From NCBI GenBank assembly GCA_000333855.2, contig CM007317.1:125071-189070 (forward strand): a DNA stretch of 64,000 nt, given 5' to 3'. Source of the DNA: Endotrypanum monterogeii (Eukaryota; Euglenozoa; Kinetoplastea; Trypanosomatida; Trypanosomatidae). The notes below the pieces were generated by a model that saw only the letters and a program-made list of their open reading frames with translations, did no database searches and was not told the DNA's origin. Positions 50,055-60,301 of this stretch are shown here, piece after piece (positions within the stretch are counted from its first letter, which is position 1; each line of letters begins with the position of its first letter). The position numbers and the translations under genes are program-made.

Positions 50055-52161
50055 TTTGCTTACGCACCTTGATGATATTTTTCGACGCCCATGTGAGCAC
50101 AAGGCAGCGCCTGTCGAGATCGAAGATAATCTTAACGTCGGTTCAGTGCGACAACAGCTCTTATTTGAAAAGCAGCAGAATCCAGTCCCACCATCGAAGG
50201 GCCTAGCACTCGGCTGAATGCATCAACACACAGCTCACGCAGGGAAGGAACCAACGCAAACTGAAGGGCCACTTACGTGTGTGTACTTCATAGCCGACAC
50301 CACGGGGTTAGGGAAGCGCCGAAACCATGAGAAAGGTCTTCAGTCAACACTGTTACAGAAGGTAGGCAGGACGCGGCGTGCACACGACGCTGGACAGAGT
50401 TCCCTGAGGTCCTCAGATCCGGGTAACAGAGTGACAGCGTTTCCAGTCATGACGCCCGTTCGAAGCGGCGCAGCTCTTCCGGTAGCACACAACTGCCACG
50501 AGACAGCAAACAGTCGATAGGGGGGGGCAATGGCAACAGTGATAACGTAGCCGGTGCGGATGCGGTAGCCACGAACTGAGCCACCCTTGTATCGCTGCTG
50601 AGTCCCGAGGAGCCCCTCGCTTGTGCAGGGCATATGTACTGCATTACTCAAATCTCCGTCCATTACGAGCAGCGATACATGACCGTAGTTCGGAGAATCC
50701 TCAAGGTCACTGGCTTGATCGAGGCTATGGCTTCTTTGCAAACCTTGAGACGAACTGGTGAAAAGCGGCTCAGTGGCACCGTGTCCTCGACTGAATCAGA
50801 GTCAATACGAGAAGACTGTAAGGAGGAAGTCATCTTTAAATATAGTTGCTTACGCAGCGACGTCTTCACGCTGTGTAACTACCCTCAGCAGATCGTACCC
50901 ATCACATCACCCAGCTCTCCTCGCATCGAGCTCAAAACCTCGGTACGTCGCTTCTCACATATGAGTGAGGGCTACAATGGAAACCCTACGTAATGCAACG
51001 TTTTGATGCCCACACCTTTCGCACCTTTGAATGCCATCAAAACTCTACTTCGTCCCCTTTTTCCGAGAGCACCGCCTAGTAGCTGCTGTTTGCTCGAAAA
51101 ACATGTCGCAGACGGCACAGTCAAGAAGCCGACGCAAGGGCACGGCTCGTCATGCCCAAAAGACGGGGAAGCAGACAAAGTGTGGTGGGCACACTTGACG
51201 CACCGGAGCCACCCCCCACGCCACGTTCGATCCAAGAGATGTGCCTGCCGCTCGCAATTCAAAAGAGCAGCTCTATCAAGAAGACGCTCAGTTGCGATTG
51301 ACGCCGGCGGTTTGTGTGTGTGTGGGGGGGGAAGACTTACGGTGGCCAAAACGTGCGCGTGTCTACCTGCGTGTACGCGTTGTGACGACAGGTACAGGAA
51401 AAAAAAAGAGAGACGCTCGCAAGCGAAGGCGAGGGGAGCAGGGAGCGTTTTTATTGATGAGGAATGATGACTACGCACACTGGAAACAAATTGAGGCGGG
51501 CCACCCAGCAACACTCTGACAGCTACCAGCAACGCTGACTCAAACAGGTCAAAGCATATATGGAACCTATACCAATACAAATCGGGGGAATGACTGGCTC
51601 GCCGATAAAGTCGCCACTTTGCCTACACGCACCAACCTCCACAACGGTGGGATCCCCTCGGGAATGCAGGGAATGGGGAGGGTCGCACACTGAGGTGCCA
51701 ACAAGTCATCACGGGTACAATAATGTGTAAATGACATCTAGCGCCTCGACGTTCAGGGGCCACGCTCTCAAAGTCGTCCAGCCCTGACCGAAGCACGCAT
51801 GCAATGAGTTCACGGGCACTGGTGTAACTTCCTAGGTAGTCTGAGCGTTTCCTTTTCCCCTTCCTTCTCTTGAGCTCTGTGGGTACTCGTTGTCCGTTTG
51901 CATGTCGTCTGGTTGCTGAGAAAGTGAGGAGGAGGGAAGGGAGGACCAAACTTCTGGTCAAGCCTCTCTGCTGCTGCTGCTGCTGCTGTGGTTCAAGCAC
52001 GTAAGCTGTGCCCTTACAGATTGACCCGAGTATAGGATGAGACGGAAGCCATCACCCACTGCATGTAGACCTCTCACAGTCACGTTCCCTTGAAGAAGTG
52101 GAGGTAAGGAAAGAGAGGTGTGGCCGCCGAGTCGCCCACAACCGCCCAGCGCAGCAAAAGA

Positions 52162-52184
52162 ATATATATATATATATATATATA
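52162..52184. repeat. (TA)n microsatellite
   Basis: A pure TA tract 12 bases past the stop of the 202-residue gene, so in its 3' UTR. Confidence 0.9.
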
Positions 52185-52195
52185 AGGTAGATTTC

Positions 52196-52804
52196 TTATG
52201 AAAAGTCGAATCCAGGTCTCTGCGGACTGACCATCGTCAGGCTCTGCTCACCAGTAAAAACGACCGTTCCCGGGCCCTCTACCCGCAGCTCTGTAAACCC
52301 ATCCAGCCCCAGGCGAATGTTCAGCTGTGCAGCTATGTCTGTCGAGCTCGGGAGGAGAAATGTGTTGGAAAGGCGTTCCGAAGCGTCGGACCGACGCGGC
52401 AGGAGGGAAGTAAGGGTATACTTGGGTGGGGGTGCGGCAGCGGCGGCGGCAGTCTCGCCATTGTCTGCCTCCAACGGTAGCGCTGTAAAAGTTTTCGGGT
52501 TAGACAGCCTCTGCACATCCAGGGGAAAGCACGCCACCACATAATCCTCCACTTTCCGGTTGGCAGTTAGCGTACGCACTATCGCACGAACGGAATGTAC
52601 TGTCGAGAGGGGCAAGACGCCGTGTGACTCCTCAAATTCCCTCAAAGCCTCCAACGACGGTGGGGGAAGGTACACGAGGTGTGAGAGCTTTACAGAGCCG
52701 CTGACTTCTAGAGCAGTGTCGAGTACGGTCCACCGGTACGGTACGCCATCCTGCACAGAGGCCTGAAAGGATGTCTCGCGCTCCGCAACTACAAACCCTC
52801 CCAT
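52196..52804 (-). CDS. Hypothetical protein, 202 residues
   Basis: I do not recognise the family. The ATG at 52804 is well supported by two AGs and a long pyrimidine tract just upstream. The sequence is beta-strand-like and non-repetitive: VPYRWTVLDTALEVSGSV, then LSTVHSVRAIVRTLTANRKV and VEDYVVACFPLDV. An Ala/Pro-rich loop (TAAAAAAPPPKY) lies near residue 120. The end is another strand-rich segment (FTELRVEGPGTVVFTGEQSL). There is no signal peptide or membrane segment. Composition and acceptor make it a real gene; function unknown. Confidence 0.7.
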   Translation of the reverse strand: MGGFVVAERETSFQASVQDGVPYRWTVLDTALEVSGSVKLSHLVYLPPPSLEALREFEESHGVLPLSTVHSVRAIVRTLTANRKVEDYVVACFPLDVQRLSNPKTFTALPLEADNGETAAAAAAPPPKYTLTSLLPRRSDASERLSNTFLLPSSTDIAAQLNIRLGLDGFTELRVEGPGTVVFTGEQSLTMVSPQRPGFDFS

Positions 52805-52810
52805 CGAGCC

Positions 52811-52875
52811 CTAAGAGGAAATATCTGAGGAAAATTTAAAAATATTGAGAGGAGAGGAGCTCGAAGAAAAGATCT
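52811..52875 (-). promoter_or_regulatory. Predicted spliced-leader acceptor for the 202-residue gene
   Basis: The coding strand has a T/C-rich tract from about 52875, then CCTCAG (AG 52826-52825) and CTCTTAG (AG 52812-52811), 7-21 bases before the ATG at 52804. Confidence 0.6.
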
Positions 52876-53410
52876 TTTTTTTTTCCGTGGCGAATGCAAG
52901 TGGACGAAACAAGACGCAACGATCAAATTACTGAACTTCACTTGGGCTTCAACCTGCAGAATGTCCTCAGCGAATTCGAGGCGATGCCGCCACCACCACT
53001 TGATATTTGAGATACTGGGGCAAGGGGGAGAGAGCACATCACCTTTTTTTTTTTTTGTGTGTGTGGGAAGTGAGATGAAGTAAAGGCGGAGGGAATACGA
53101 GTAGAAGAATGCAAAAAAAGGAAAACAGCTAAACGAGACGCACCACCGGTTGCCCTGCGACTCTCGTATTGAATGGTAAGCAGGAGTGTGTGTGTGCGTG
53201 TGCGTGGGAGCCAGAAAACGCGCACGCGGTACTGTCCAGAAAGCGCTTCGAGAAGAAGTATGTGGGTGATGAGCTGATAGTCACGCGAGTCCAATATGTA
53301 CCACAATAAATTATTTACTTATCCTTTTTTCTTTTCGCAAATCGATAGTGCTTCAAGGTAGCACCGATATATCCGCAAACAAGACAACGGGCATGCGTAC
53401 GGCTGCACAG

Positions 53411-54100
53411 CACATTCACCTAGAGGTAGCTGCTCACACATTTGCCCATCGAGCGCACACGCTTACGTGTTGATGTGTTCGCCCCTGCACCAGTAGCTTT
53501 CTGTACTCTTCCACAAAAGGGAGGCCCTACAACTGCACGAAGAATGTTCTCAAGGCGCCAGCAGACAAGTGAATGAGGAAAGAAGTAGGGAGCGAGAGCA
53601 GATGGGAAGAGAGGAGCCAGGGCGCGTGCGCGCGCCAGCTCTCCTCCATGGCCACCACCCGCAGCTCGGCTCCCTTCACTCCTTCTGGCTCCACACTCGA
53701 CCCATCTCCTGGAGGACTATCAGAACGCACGCCGAGGGTACTATGTATGTGGTTGATACGCGCAACTGAGAGAGCTACGCTCCTCTGCTTGCATAGCGCG
53801 CGTCAAAGACGGGTTGACAGAAAGGGTTAGTGAGCGCAACCATGCACATGAACCGTTTCACCGCGTCGCACCGACAGCGCGCAGCAGTCACACTTCGTGA
53901 CAGCAATGGGACACCCAAGACGTGCACTTCTAACCAGAGAGTCATGGAAACATTTTGTATCAGTGCAGAGCATAACGCACACCGCTTCCTACCCCTTTAC
54001 ATCACGCAGAGTAGCGCAAGTCCTAGGGTCGCTATCACAAGCAGATACAGCGGGAGAGAGGGACAGTGCAACACATTCACCTAGAGGTAGCTGCCCACAA
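53411..54100 (+). repeat. Pair of 28-base direct repeats
   Basis: CACATTCACCTAGAGGTAGC then TGCTCACA at 53411-53438 recurs at 54073-54100 with one mismatch (TGCCCACA), about 660 bp apart, in gene-free sequence. Confidence 0.75.
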
Positions 54101-54387
54101 AGAGTGCATTTCCCATCACCAAAAAAAAAAATGAGTGAAGTGAAGATGCACACATTCTGCGATAGAAGTATATCAGCTAGAAAAATGAATAGAAGAAATG
54201 CATGTCATTTAGTAGAGCAGGCCGAGGTGTTCTCATGTATACGGATGGACTTATGCCGCGTGAGCGCCCCACCCCACCCCTCCGCAACGTCTTCCCCAGA
54301 TGTCTATAACGCGGTTATGGCGCTGGCAGCATAAGGTTGCTTCGAATACCGCTCCTCTTCGACCACATTGCTCGAATAAAAGCGTTA

Positions 54388-54858
54388 TTTGGAACCTGCA
54401 GGGAACTGCTCAGGGACACCCCACCGTGCAAGCGGCACGCCACTCTTCATCGCACGACTCCCGGGCCTGCCCCTTCACAGGCCCAGCCGGCGGCGCCGCG
54501 TGGCCACACACACGCATCCGCAGCAATGCGGTCTTGGGCGGGGGGAGAGAAAGGGGCAGATGACGCAGGCGCCACAAGGACACTCCGCCCGTCACGCGGA
54601 CTGTGCAAGCGTGCCCAACTGTCGCAGACCGCCACCAATCCTCCGATGGCACGCCGTCGAGGGTCTCCCAGCGGACGTCCACGGCGCTGAATCGCCCTGA
54701 CACCCACCCCACCTCACCCCTCGCCGCACGTCGTAGGGGTGTGTATAGCCCTCTGTCGCCATCCACAGCTGTTCGGGGTGGACAAGTGGACAGAGGCTGC
54801 CTCTGCTTCCGCGTTCAAAGGAGACTTTCCGGTGATGATACCCTCGCAGTGAGGTGAC
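54388..54858 (-). repeat. Family B interspersed repeat, full copy
   Basis: About 471 bp, near-identical to 47381-47848 with a few substitutions and small indels (for example GGGCGGGG for GGGGGG near 54537). Flanking DNA differs completely on both sides, so the boundaries of the mobile or duplicated unit are clear. The sequence outside shows no obvious target-site duplication. Confidence 0.85.
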
Positions 54859-55057
54859 GCTCTTACCCTCGCTCCTCCACATGACACCGAGTAACGGAAG
54901 GGTCCCAAGGCAACTGGAAAGAGAGAGGTGAGTGCAGGTGTATTTATCAAAAATAAACATCCTTTGTGGTCCGCTCCGTTCTGAGGAGGTAAGCGGGCTT
55001 CTCGCGTTTCTGTAGAGGCCCCAGTGCAGCGTTCAGAGAGCGCACAAGACACATTCC

Positions 55058-56521
55058 TCACCCCTTCACACACAAAACTTGACGCAGAACTGTGACTACC
55101 TCAATAAGGTCGTCCTGTGCAGCAATCACAGCATCAATGCTCTTGTAAGCGGCAGGTGTCTCGTCTAGAACGCCGCTGTCTTTTCTGCATTCGATACCCA
55201 GCGTAGCTGCTTCGTGGTCCTCTACTGTGAAGCGCCGGCGTGTCTCACCGCGGCTGTAACGTCGCCCAGCGCCGTGTGAGCAAGAGCAGTAGCTATCCGC
55301 GCTACCTTTACCACGCACGACGTAGCTGCACGCCCCCATGGATCCGGGAATCACGGCCAGTTCACCCAGCCTTGCAGAAGTGGCGCCTTTCCGTGTAAGC
55401 CACACAGTCTCCTCGCGGAACGCATCTTGGCCTTTTGCGCAGGCGGCATCGCTTTGCCGCAGATTGTCTTGAATGGGAAGGCGAATTTGCTCCACGTAGT
55501 TGTGGTGACAGTTCACTGCTTTCTGCAACGTCGTGAAGGGCGTCTTGATGCACTCTCTCATAGCCCCCAGCACAGCGTCCAGCATCACCTGTCGATTCCA
55601 CCAAGCATACGTCTGCGCCCATTTCACTCCGAAGATGTAGTCGTCGAAGTGCGGATCGCCCTCATGAAGATATGCAAGGTCGGCGTCAGGAAGGCGGATC
55701 GAGAGCGACTCCATTTTTTTCTTGGCGAGCTCAATAAACACGGACCCGATGCGGTTGCCGATACCGCGCGACCCAGAGTGCAACATTACCCACACATGCT
55801 TCCGCGGCTTTTGGTCATCGAGGCAGAGCTCAATAAAGTGATTTCCCGTCCCGAGCGTACCCAGGTGATTGATGTTGTTCGTCTTTTCCAGCTGTGAGTG
55901 CCGGAGGCACAGCTGTGTGAAATCAGCGGCGAGGTGTGTCTTCCACACCCGTTGCACGCTCGTCGGCACATCATTGCGCCAGCTGCCGGCATCTGCACTG
56001 CTCTGACCACCATGGGTGCGCCCATGGGGCACTTTGAGCTCAATAGCCAATCGTAGGTCTTCCAGTGAGCTCGGAAGATCCTCTGCAGTAAGGGAGGTTT
56101 GAACGGCGATCATGCCGCAACCGATGTCAACACCAACACATGCCGGTATAATGGCACGCACTGTGGGCAAGACCAAGCCGACGGTGCAGCCCAGTCCAGC
56201 GTGAACATCTGGCATGACAGCTACGGGAGCGGGAATGATATCCGGACTCATGCGAGAAAGCCGAACAAGCTGCTCACTTGCCGTACGCTCCACCTCCACA
56301 CCTTGGCGCCAGACTCGAATCTCCACAGTACTCGAAGGGTCACCAACGACCTCGTACCTCACAGAGGCCCCCGGTGCACCCGGAGGGGCATGTGGCACAT
56401 CCGCGTGATGACGCTTTTCACTATGCACACCGCGGGTCAGCAAGCACGAGCGGCGAAGACGTCGTACGTCGCCTTCTCCCGCAACCCACATCCGCTGGAG
56501 AAGCCTTGCCGGACCTCTCAT
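55058..56521 (-). CDS. RTCB: RtcB RNA ligase, candidate mitochondrial form
   Basis: 487 residues from the ATG at 56521. RtcB joins RNA 2',3'-cyclic phosphate and 5'-OH ends using GTP and Mn. Seen: MPDVHAGLGCTVG; the metal-site GVDIGCGM near residue 134; LGTGNHFIEL near 215; MLHSGSRGIGN near 245; and the guanylylated-histidine motif CSHGAGRRYSRGETRR near 413, all intact. The first about 40 residues (RGPARLLQRMWVAGEGDVRR, then LRRSCLLTRG) look like a mitochondrial presequence. The open frame extends to 56755, but the added part translates a TG repeat (VSVCVGVCVC) and a splice acceptor, so I excluded it. Trypanosomes splice tRNA-Tyr with a Trl1-type ligase, so an RtcB here probably acts in repair or another joining reaction. 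The target is inferred. Confidence 0.92.
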   Translation of the reverse strand: MRGPARLLQRMWVAGEGDVRRLRRSCLLTRGVHSEKRHHADVPHAPPGAPGASVRYEVVGDPSSTVEIRVWRQGVEVERTASEQLVRLSRMSPDIIPAPVAVMPDVHAGLGCTVGLVLPTVRAIIPACVGVDIGCGMIAVQTSLTAEDLPSSLEDLRLAIELKVPHGRTHGGQSSADAGSWRNDVPTSVQRVWKTHLAADFTQLCLRHSQLEKTNNINHLGTLGTGNHFIELCLDDQKPRKHVWVMLHSGSRGIGNRIGSVFIELAKKKMESLSIRLPDADLAYLHEGDPHFDDYIFGVKWAQTYAWWNRQVMLDAVLGAMRECIKTPFTTLQKAVNCHHNYVEQIRLPIQDNLRQSDAACAKGQDAFREETVWLTRKGATSARLGELAVIPGSMGACSYVVRGKGSADSYCSCSHGAGRRYSRGETRRRFTVEDHEAATLGIECRKDSGVLDETPAAYKSIDAVIAAQDDLIEVVTVLRQVLCVKG

Positions 56522-56539
56522 TACCAGAGAGAGGTAACT

Positions 56540-56575
56540 CTGAGTATTTCTGTCAAAGGTGAAAAAGGTGAGTCC
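56540..56575 (-). promoter_or_regulatory. Predicted spliced-leader acceptor for RtcB
   Basis: The coding strand has CACCTTTTTCACCTTTGACAG (AG 56551-56550) and a second AG at 56541-56540, 19-29 bases before the ATG at 56521. This favours the internal ATG over the Met at 56755. Confidence 0.55.
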
Positions 56576-57820
56576 GCTACTCAAAATAGAAGCGGAGCTC
56601 CCTAGAGAATTTGGGGTGTCTCCCTCCACGGGATTCCTTAGCCGCTCAAATATAGAAACGCAAATTAAGTTGTCGTGAACCCGACGCATGCACAGCTCAG
56701 ACAGACACACACACACACCCACACACACAGAGACACGCAAACCTTCAAGTGCCAAGGACAGCTCTCATGGGAAAAAAAAAGCAGATGAAAATTTAGAGGT
56801 ATAGAGACATTCAGAATAATAATAATAACATGCAATAACGCACTTTGCCCGCTCGCGACAACGGTCAAGCTGCCGATTTCTCTGCTTTCAGGATTTCCCT
56901 TGCCAACATAAAGTGCATCACGCGCTCACCCTGCTCAGTCCCTCTCTCTCCCCTGTCTTGGGAACACCAGATTGTCAACATAGCAATTCCGCCAAAGACG
57001 TTTTCATAGAGAGCATCTCTTTCTCCAGATCCACCTATGACCTCCGAGGTAAAACAGGAAAAGAGATCAAGCACGCCACCCCCTCCGAGCCTCTCGCACC
57101 CCCGCCCTCCTTCGCATGAATAGCGCCGCAAGTTTTTTTGTTGTTGTTGTCTGTTTGATTGCTAGGGAGAAGTGAGTGCCATGAGTCTGGTCTGTGCATC
57201 CTTGGGAACAGATACCCCAGCAGCACGACCACCGCTTTACGTCTCTGTCAAATATAACTTGCCGCCTTTCCCCTCTCACGGTGCAACAGGTTGCGCTAAA
57301 AGCCAAGCATGTCTACGCTCTTTCCTTGCATGTGTATATTTGGCTACCCAACGCATGAGCCGCACGCCACTCCACATTGCACGTCCCCCGGGCCTGCCCC
57401 TTCACAGGCCCAGCCGGCGGCGCCGCGTGGCCACACACACGCATCCGCAGCAATGCGGTCTTGGGGGAGGAGAAAGGGGCAGATGACGCAGGCGCCACAA
57501 GGACACTCCGCCCGTCACGCGGACCGTGCAAGCGTGCCCAACTGTCGCAGACCACTACCCCTCCTCCGATGGCACGCCGTCGAGGGTCTCCCAGCGGACG
57601 TCCACGGCGCCGAATCGCCCTGACACCCACCCCACCTCACCCCACGCCGCACGTCGTAGGGGTGTGTGTAGCCCGATCAATAAGCGAAGCGGTTTTGGCG
57701 TTGGGGGCAGGAGTCTCCTACCAGTCAGATAAGAAGTACACTTGAGAGATTCAGAAGAGGATGGGAAAAGACAAGGGTAGCGCGAAACGCCTGTCAGGTA
57801 ACACGCCATCGTGACAAGCA
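56576..57820. other. Intergenic region with a family B repeat
   Basis: No supportable gene. It contains an AC tract at 56701-56727, a GTT repeat near 57139-57151 and a truncated family B copy at 57356-57674. Confidence 0.6.
57356..57674 (-). repeat. Family B interspersed repeat, truncated at both ends
   Basis: Matches the core of 47381-47848 from GCACGCCACTC through GTGTGTGTAGCCC, and lacks about 50 bp at one end and about 110 bp at the other. Both hairpins are retained. Same orientation as the copies at 47381 and 54388. Confidence 0.85.
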
Positions 57821-59179
57821 TCATGATTGTGCAGCAGAAGATGTGGGTAGAACTTTGCTGGATGACGGCTGCCGAACTCCACGCACGATTCTGTATGCAC
57901 CAGGCACCCCGCGCGTTGTCGCCGACGTGGACAAGGGAGAGAACTTCACTCTACCCTCTGCGTTCGGCTGGTCGTCATCACCCTCCTCTGTGGGCGAATC
58001 TGTTGATGGCGAGCTTGGGGGACCGCGCGTGTTTGAGACAGCCGCTGCACTGGAACGCGCAACATACTCCTGGAACGACGACCTGCCCCGCGATACGTCC
58101 TTGACAGCTTTCACCTCGGGTATCCAATGTCGCGTGGTGCGCTCGATTAAATCAACGAGTGTTGTCTCACTACTATTGCATGTTCGGCAGGCCCCAAGCA
58201 TTTCAACCTGCATTTCGCCCACGGCAGAGTCAAAGCTTACGAAGCGGAGGTCACCGCCATCCTCTTGGAGCTGTGGTCGAATTGTGGTGACTAAAAGCTC
58301 CTTGATCATGAGCACAACTTCCGAGTCGCCCTCCTCCGGGACGGTGTCTGCATGAGGATTGGGGGCGGTGGGATCAACGTGTGGGCTGCCGCTGCTAATG
58401 TGGTCCGTGAGCAACGCGCTCACGTGTAACTTGAGGTCTGACCAATCGGATGAGGCAATGATTTCCTGTAGCACGGCCTCGTCCACGTGCTCGTCCTGCA
58501 AGGAGGAAGAAGCTGAACACGCACCAACGTCAAAGGACTCGACTCCCGGCGAGGGAGATGATGCGATGAAGGTATCATTGCCACCACGGAGTGATGCATT
58601 CTTCTCACAGCCCGCGCCGCCCTCTTCTTTCAAAACCTCCGTCGCGCGCTGCTGCAGCGCCTGCGAGCGCACCGCTGCGGCCTCCTCGTCAAGCACGTTG
58701 CTCTGATGCACCCCTCGCAATTTAATGGCAAAGAAGCGTGCTGCGGCTTCTGCGTTTGCCACTTCCACGCGCTTCACTGTCACAAAGGATCGACCCACTG
58801 TCACCTCCTCCACCATCGGCAGGGCCTCGAGAATTGTGTGGGCAAGGGGAGATAAGTAGCTGTTGGAACTGTCGAACATCATCGTGTGCGTCTGGGGAGG
58901 GAGAAAATGCATTCCATCGACGTAAAATTTGTAGCATGTATCGTTGGGTGTGGGTTGGAAACGCACAAACACACTCCGCTGAGAGGTGCGACAGCAACAA
59001 TAAAACGGGGACGAAAATGAAGTTGGTTGGCGTGATGTTAAGCCCCTCCGCCCGGTCGCTGACGCTGCAGAAGTCAAGGCCATGAGCGGAATGTCAAGGA
59101 GGCCACAACCCGCAGAGGCAACCAATGCTCTCTTGGAGAGTCCTGCAGACTTTCGCAGGGTCAAGACGCATGTGAGCAT
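57821..59179 (-). CDS. NFU1: NFU1-like Fe-S cluster scaffold/carrier protein
   Basis: 452 residues from the ATG at 59179. NFU proteins receive [4Fe-4S] clusters and deliver them to mitochondrial enzymes such as lipoate synthase. Seen: a basic N-terminus, likely a presequence (RKSAGLSKRALVASAG); the Nfu N-terminal domain near residues 78-165 (FVRFQPTPNDTCYKFYVDG, then MVEEVTVGRSFVTVKRV); and the NifU C-terminal domain near 285-355 (TTIRPQLQEDGGDLRFVSF) with the cluster-binding C-x-x-C in LGACRTCNSSETTL near 330. A linker of about 110 Ser/Ala/acidic residues separates the domains, and a Ser/Pro/Thr-rich tail of about 90 residues follows; both lengthen it well beyond the usual 200-250. No pyrimidine tract is visible directly upstream, so an internal Met at residue 33 is an alternative start. 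Confidence 0.92.
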   Translation of the reverse strand: MLTCVLTLRKSAGLSKRALVASAGCGLLDIPLMALTSAASATGRRGLTSRQPTSFSSPFYCCCRTSQRSVFVRFQPTPNDTCYKFYVDGMHFLPPQTHTMMFDSSNSYLSPLAHTILEALPMVEEVTVGRSFVTVKRVEVANAEAAARFFAIKLRGVHQSNVLDEEAAAVRSQALQQRATEVLKEEGGAGCEKNASLRGGNDTFIASSPSPGVESFDVGACSASSSLQDEHVDEAVLQEIIASSDWSDLKLHVSALLTDHISSGSPHVDPTAPNPHADTVPEEGDSEVVLMIKELLVTTIRPQLQEDGGDLRFVSFDSAVGEMQVEMLGACRTCNSSETTLVDLIERTTRHWIPEVKAVKDVSRGRSSFQEYVARSSAAAVSNTRGPPSSPSTDSPTEEGDDDQPNAEGRVKFSPLSTSATTRGVPGAYRIVRGVRQPSSSKVLPTSSAAQS

Positions 59180-60301
59180 CTCAGATTTGATAGCTACTCG
59201 TACCCCGCTTTGTTTTGCTCTATGACATAGATGCCGATTGTTTCACGCTTGTTTTTTTTTTTTTTTTAGGGGGGCCTCCACGAGAAAAAAAGGGGGGCAA
59301 TACAGCTTCCTGTGTAAAGGGGAACAGGCGAAACACAGGGAATGCAAGGACAGGTGAAGAAACGTTCATAGCTTCGACATGTATACGTATACGCATGTGT
59401 GCGTGTGTGTGTGTGTGTGTGTGTCCGATGCAAAGGAGAATTCAAACAATAGATTAGAGAAGCGATAGAGGAATCAAATGTCAGTATCGATCGGAGGTCA
59501 GCTGATGCACCTAGCCCAACGATCCTCAAAGCAGGTGTGTGTGTGTGTGCGTGTGTGTGTATTCTGGAGGGGGTTTCCTCCGAGTCAACCCCGACATCTA
59601 TGCTCCATGACACAACAGAAAGTATCATCGGAGCCAAAATCACCTATTCGGCGTCTACATGAAGTTGGTGAGTGACCGCCTCGCACTCATCATAATTTTG
59701 CTTACCATCCGCAGCGACATCAACAACGCGCCAGCTGAATAGAGAGCCGGCGTTTCCACCCCACATCCTGTTTGCATCAGTCGATATCCACAACAAATGG
59801 TGTGTTCTATTCGTCGTCTGCCGCCTCCCCCTTCTCCTAGTCGCAAATATTATTTTTGTCTTAGCAGCAACGAGCGTGCCTGTGAGAGCCTTTATGCGCG
59901 ATTTATCAAGAATGCAAGTACGAGGAAAAAAAAAAGAGAGGGGAAAGCCTTTACAAGCACCTAGACAACATCCACATCTCTTCCCTCGAACCTGCCATCA
60001 CGAATGCGCTTGACTAGTTTGAGTACCGTGTTGCCCTGACCCATTATGACAAAGAGGCGCACAGGTACGATGACGGGCAGTAGCAGAAGATTGAGATCGG
60101 CTCATCTGCTTCCTGCTGCTGCCGGGTACTTCCCTACCCCACCCGTAGAGGCTCTCAACTCTCCCTCATCTGAACAGCGGTAAATTTTCGTTGTCACAAG
60201 TGCCTTCCTTTTTTCCTTCCCCCTCTCAACCACACCACCCCCAACACAATCTGCGTGCTGACAGCCCCTGCTCTCATCCTTTTTTTTTTTTTTTGGTTGC
60301 T
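59180..60301. other. Intergenic region
   Basis: No supportable gene. It contains T17 at 59250-59267, TG tracts at 59400-59424 and 59535-59560, and A9 at 59925. T16 at 60280-60295 lies just downstream of the helicase stop on the coding strand. Confidence 0.6.

Larger units (their letters stand above)
49535..52195. other. 2.7-kb interval, no convincing gene
   Basis: (TA)n at 50035-50054 and 52162-52184, and CTG repeats at 51968-51990. The part 50200-50990 is less repetitive than typical spacers here and has short ORFs on both strands (for example 50340-50741 minus), but none has a recognisable domain or a good ATG/acceptor. It could be a decayed gene. Confidence 0.5.
52876..55057. other. 2.2-kb interval with a family B repeat and a short direct repeat
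   Basis: No supportable gene. It has T/A homopolymers, TG tracts at 53187-53206, a 28-base direct repeat at 53411 and 54072, and a family B copy at 54388-54858. Confidence 0.55.

Noticed and set aside
50200..50990. Decayed protein gene between the 202-residue gene and the xylulose reductase
   Set aside because: Less repetitive than other spacers, but no frame shows a recognisable motif; kept only as a remark.
50972..51580. 202-residue minus-strand ORF
   Set aside because: Begins in spacer with no acceptor and has a hydrophobic/low-complexity start (AFACERLSFFFLYLSS). No recognisable fold; probably a chance ORF in GC-rich DNA.
56522..56755. N-terminal extension of RtcB
   Set aside because: Encodes a TG-repeat peptide and crosses a strong splice acceptor; excluded from the CDS.
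36335..57745. Overlapping ORFs with shared Arg/Pro/His-rich translations near 36335, 47382, 54337 and 57309
   Set aside because: Translations of family B repeats in several frames and both strands; no frame is favoured.
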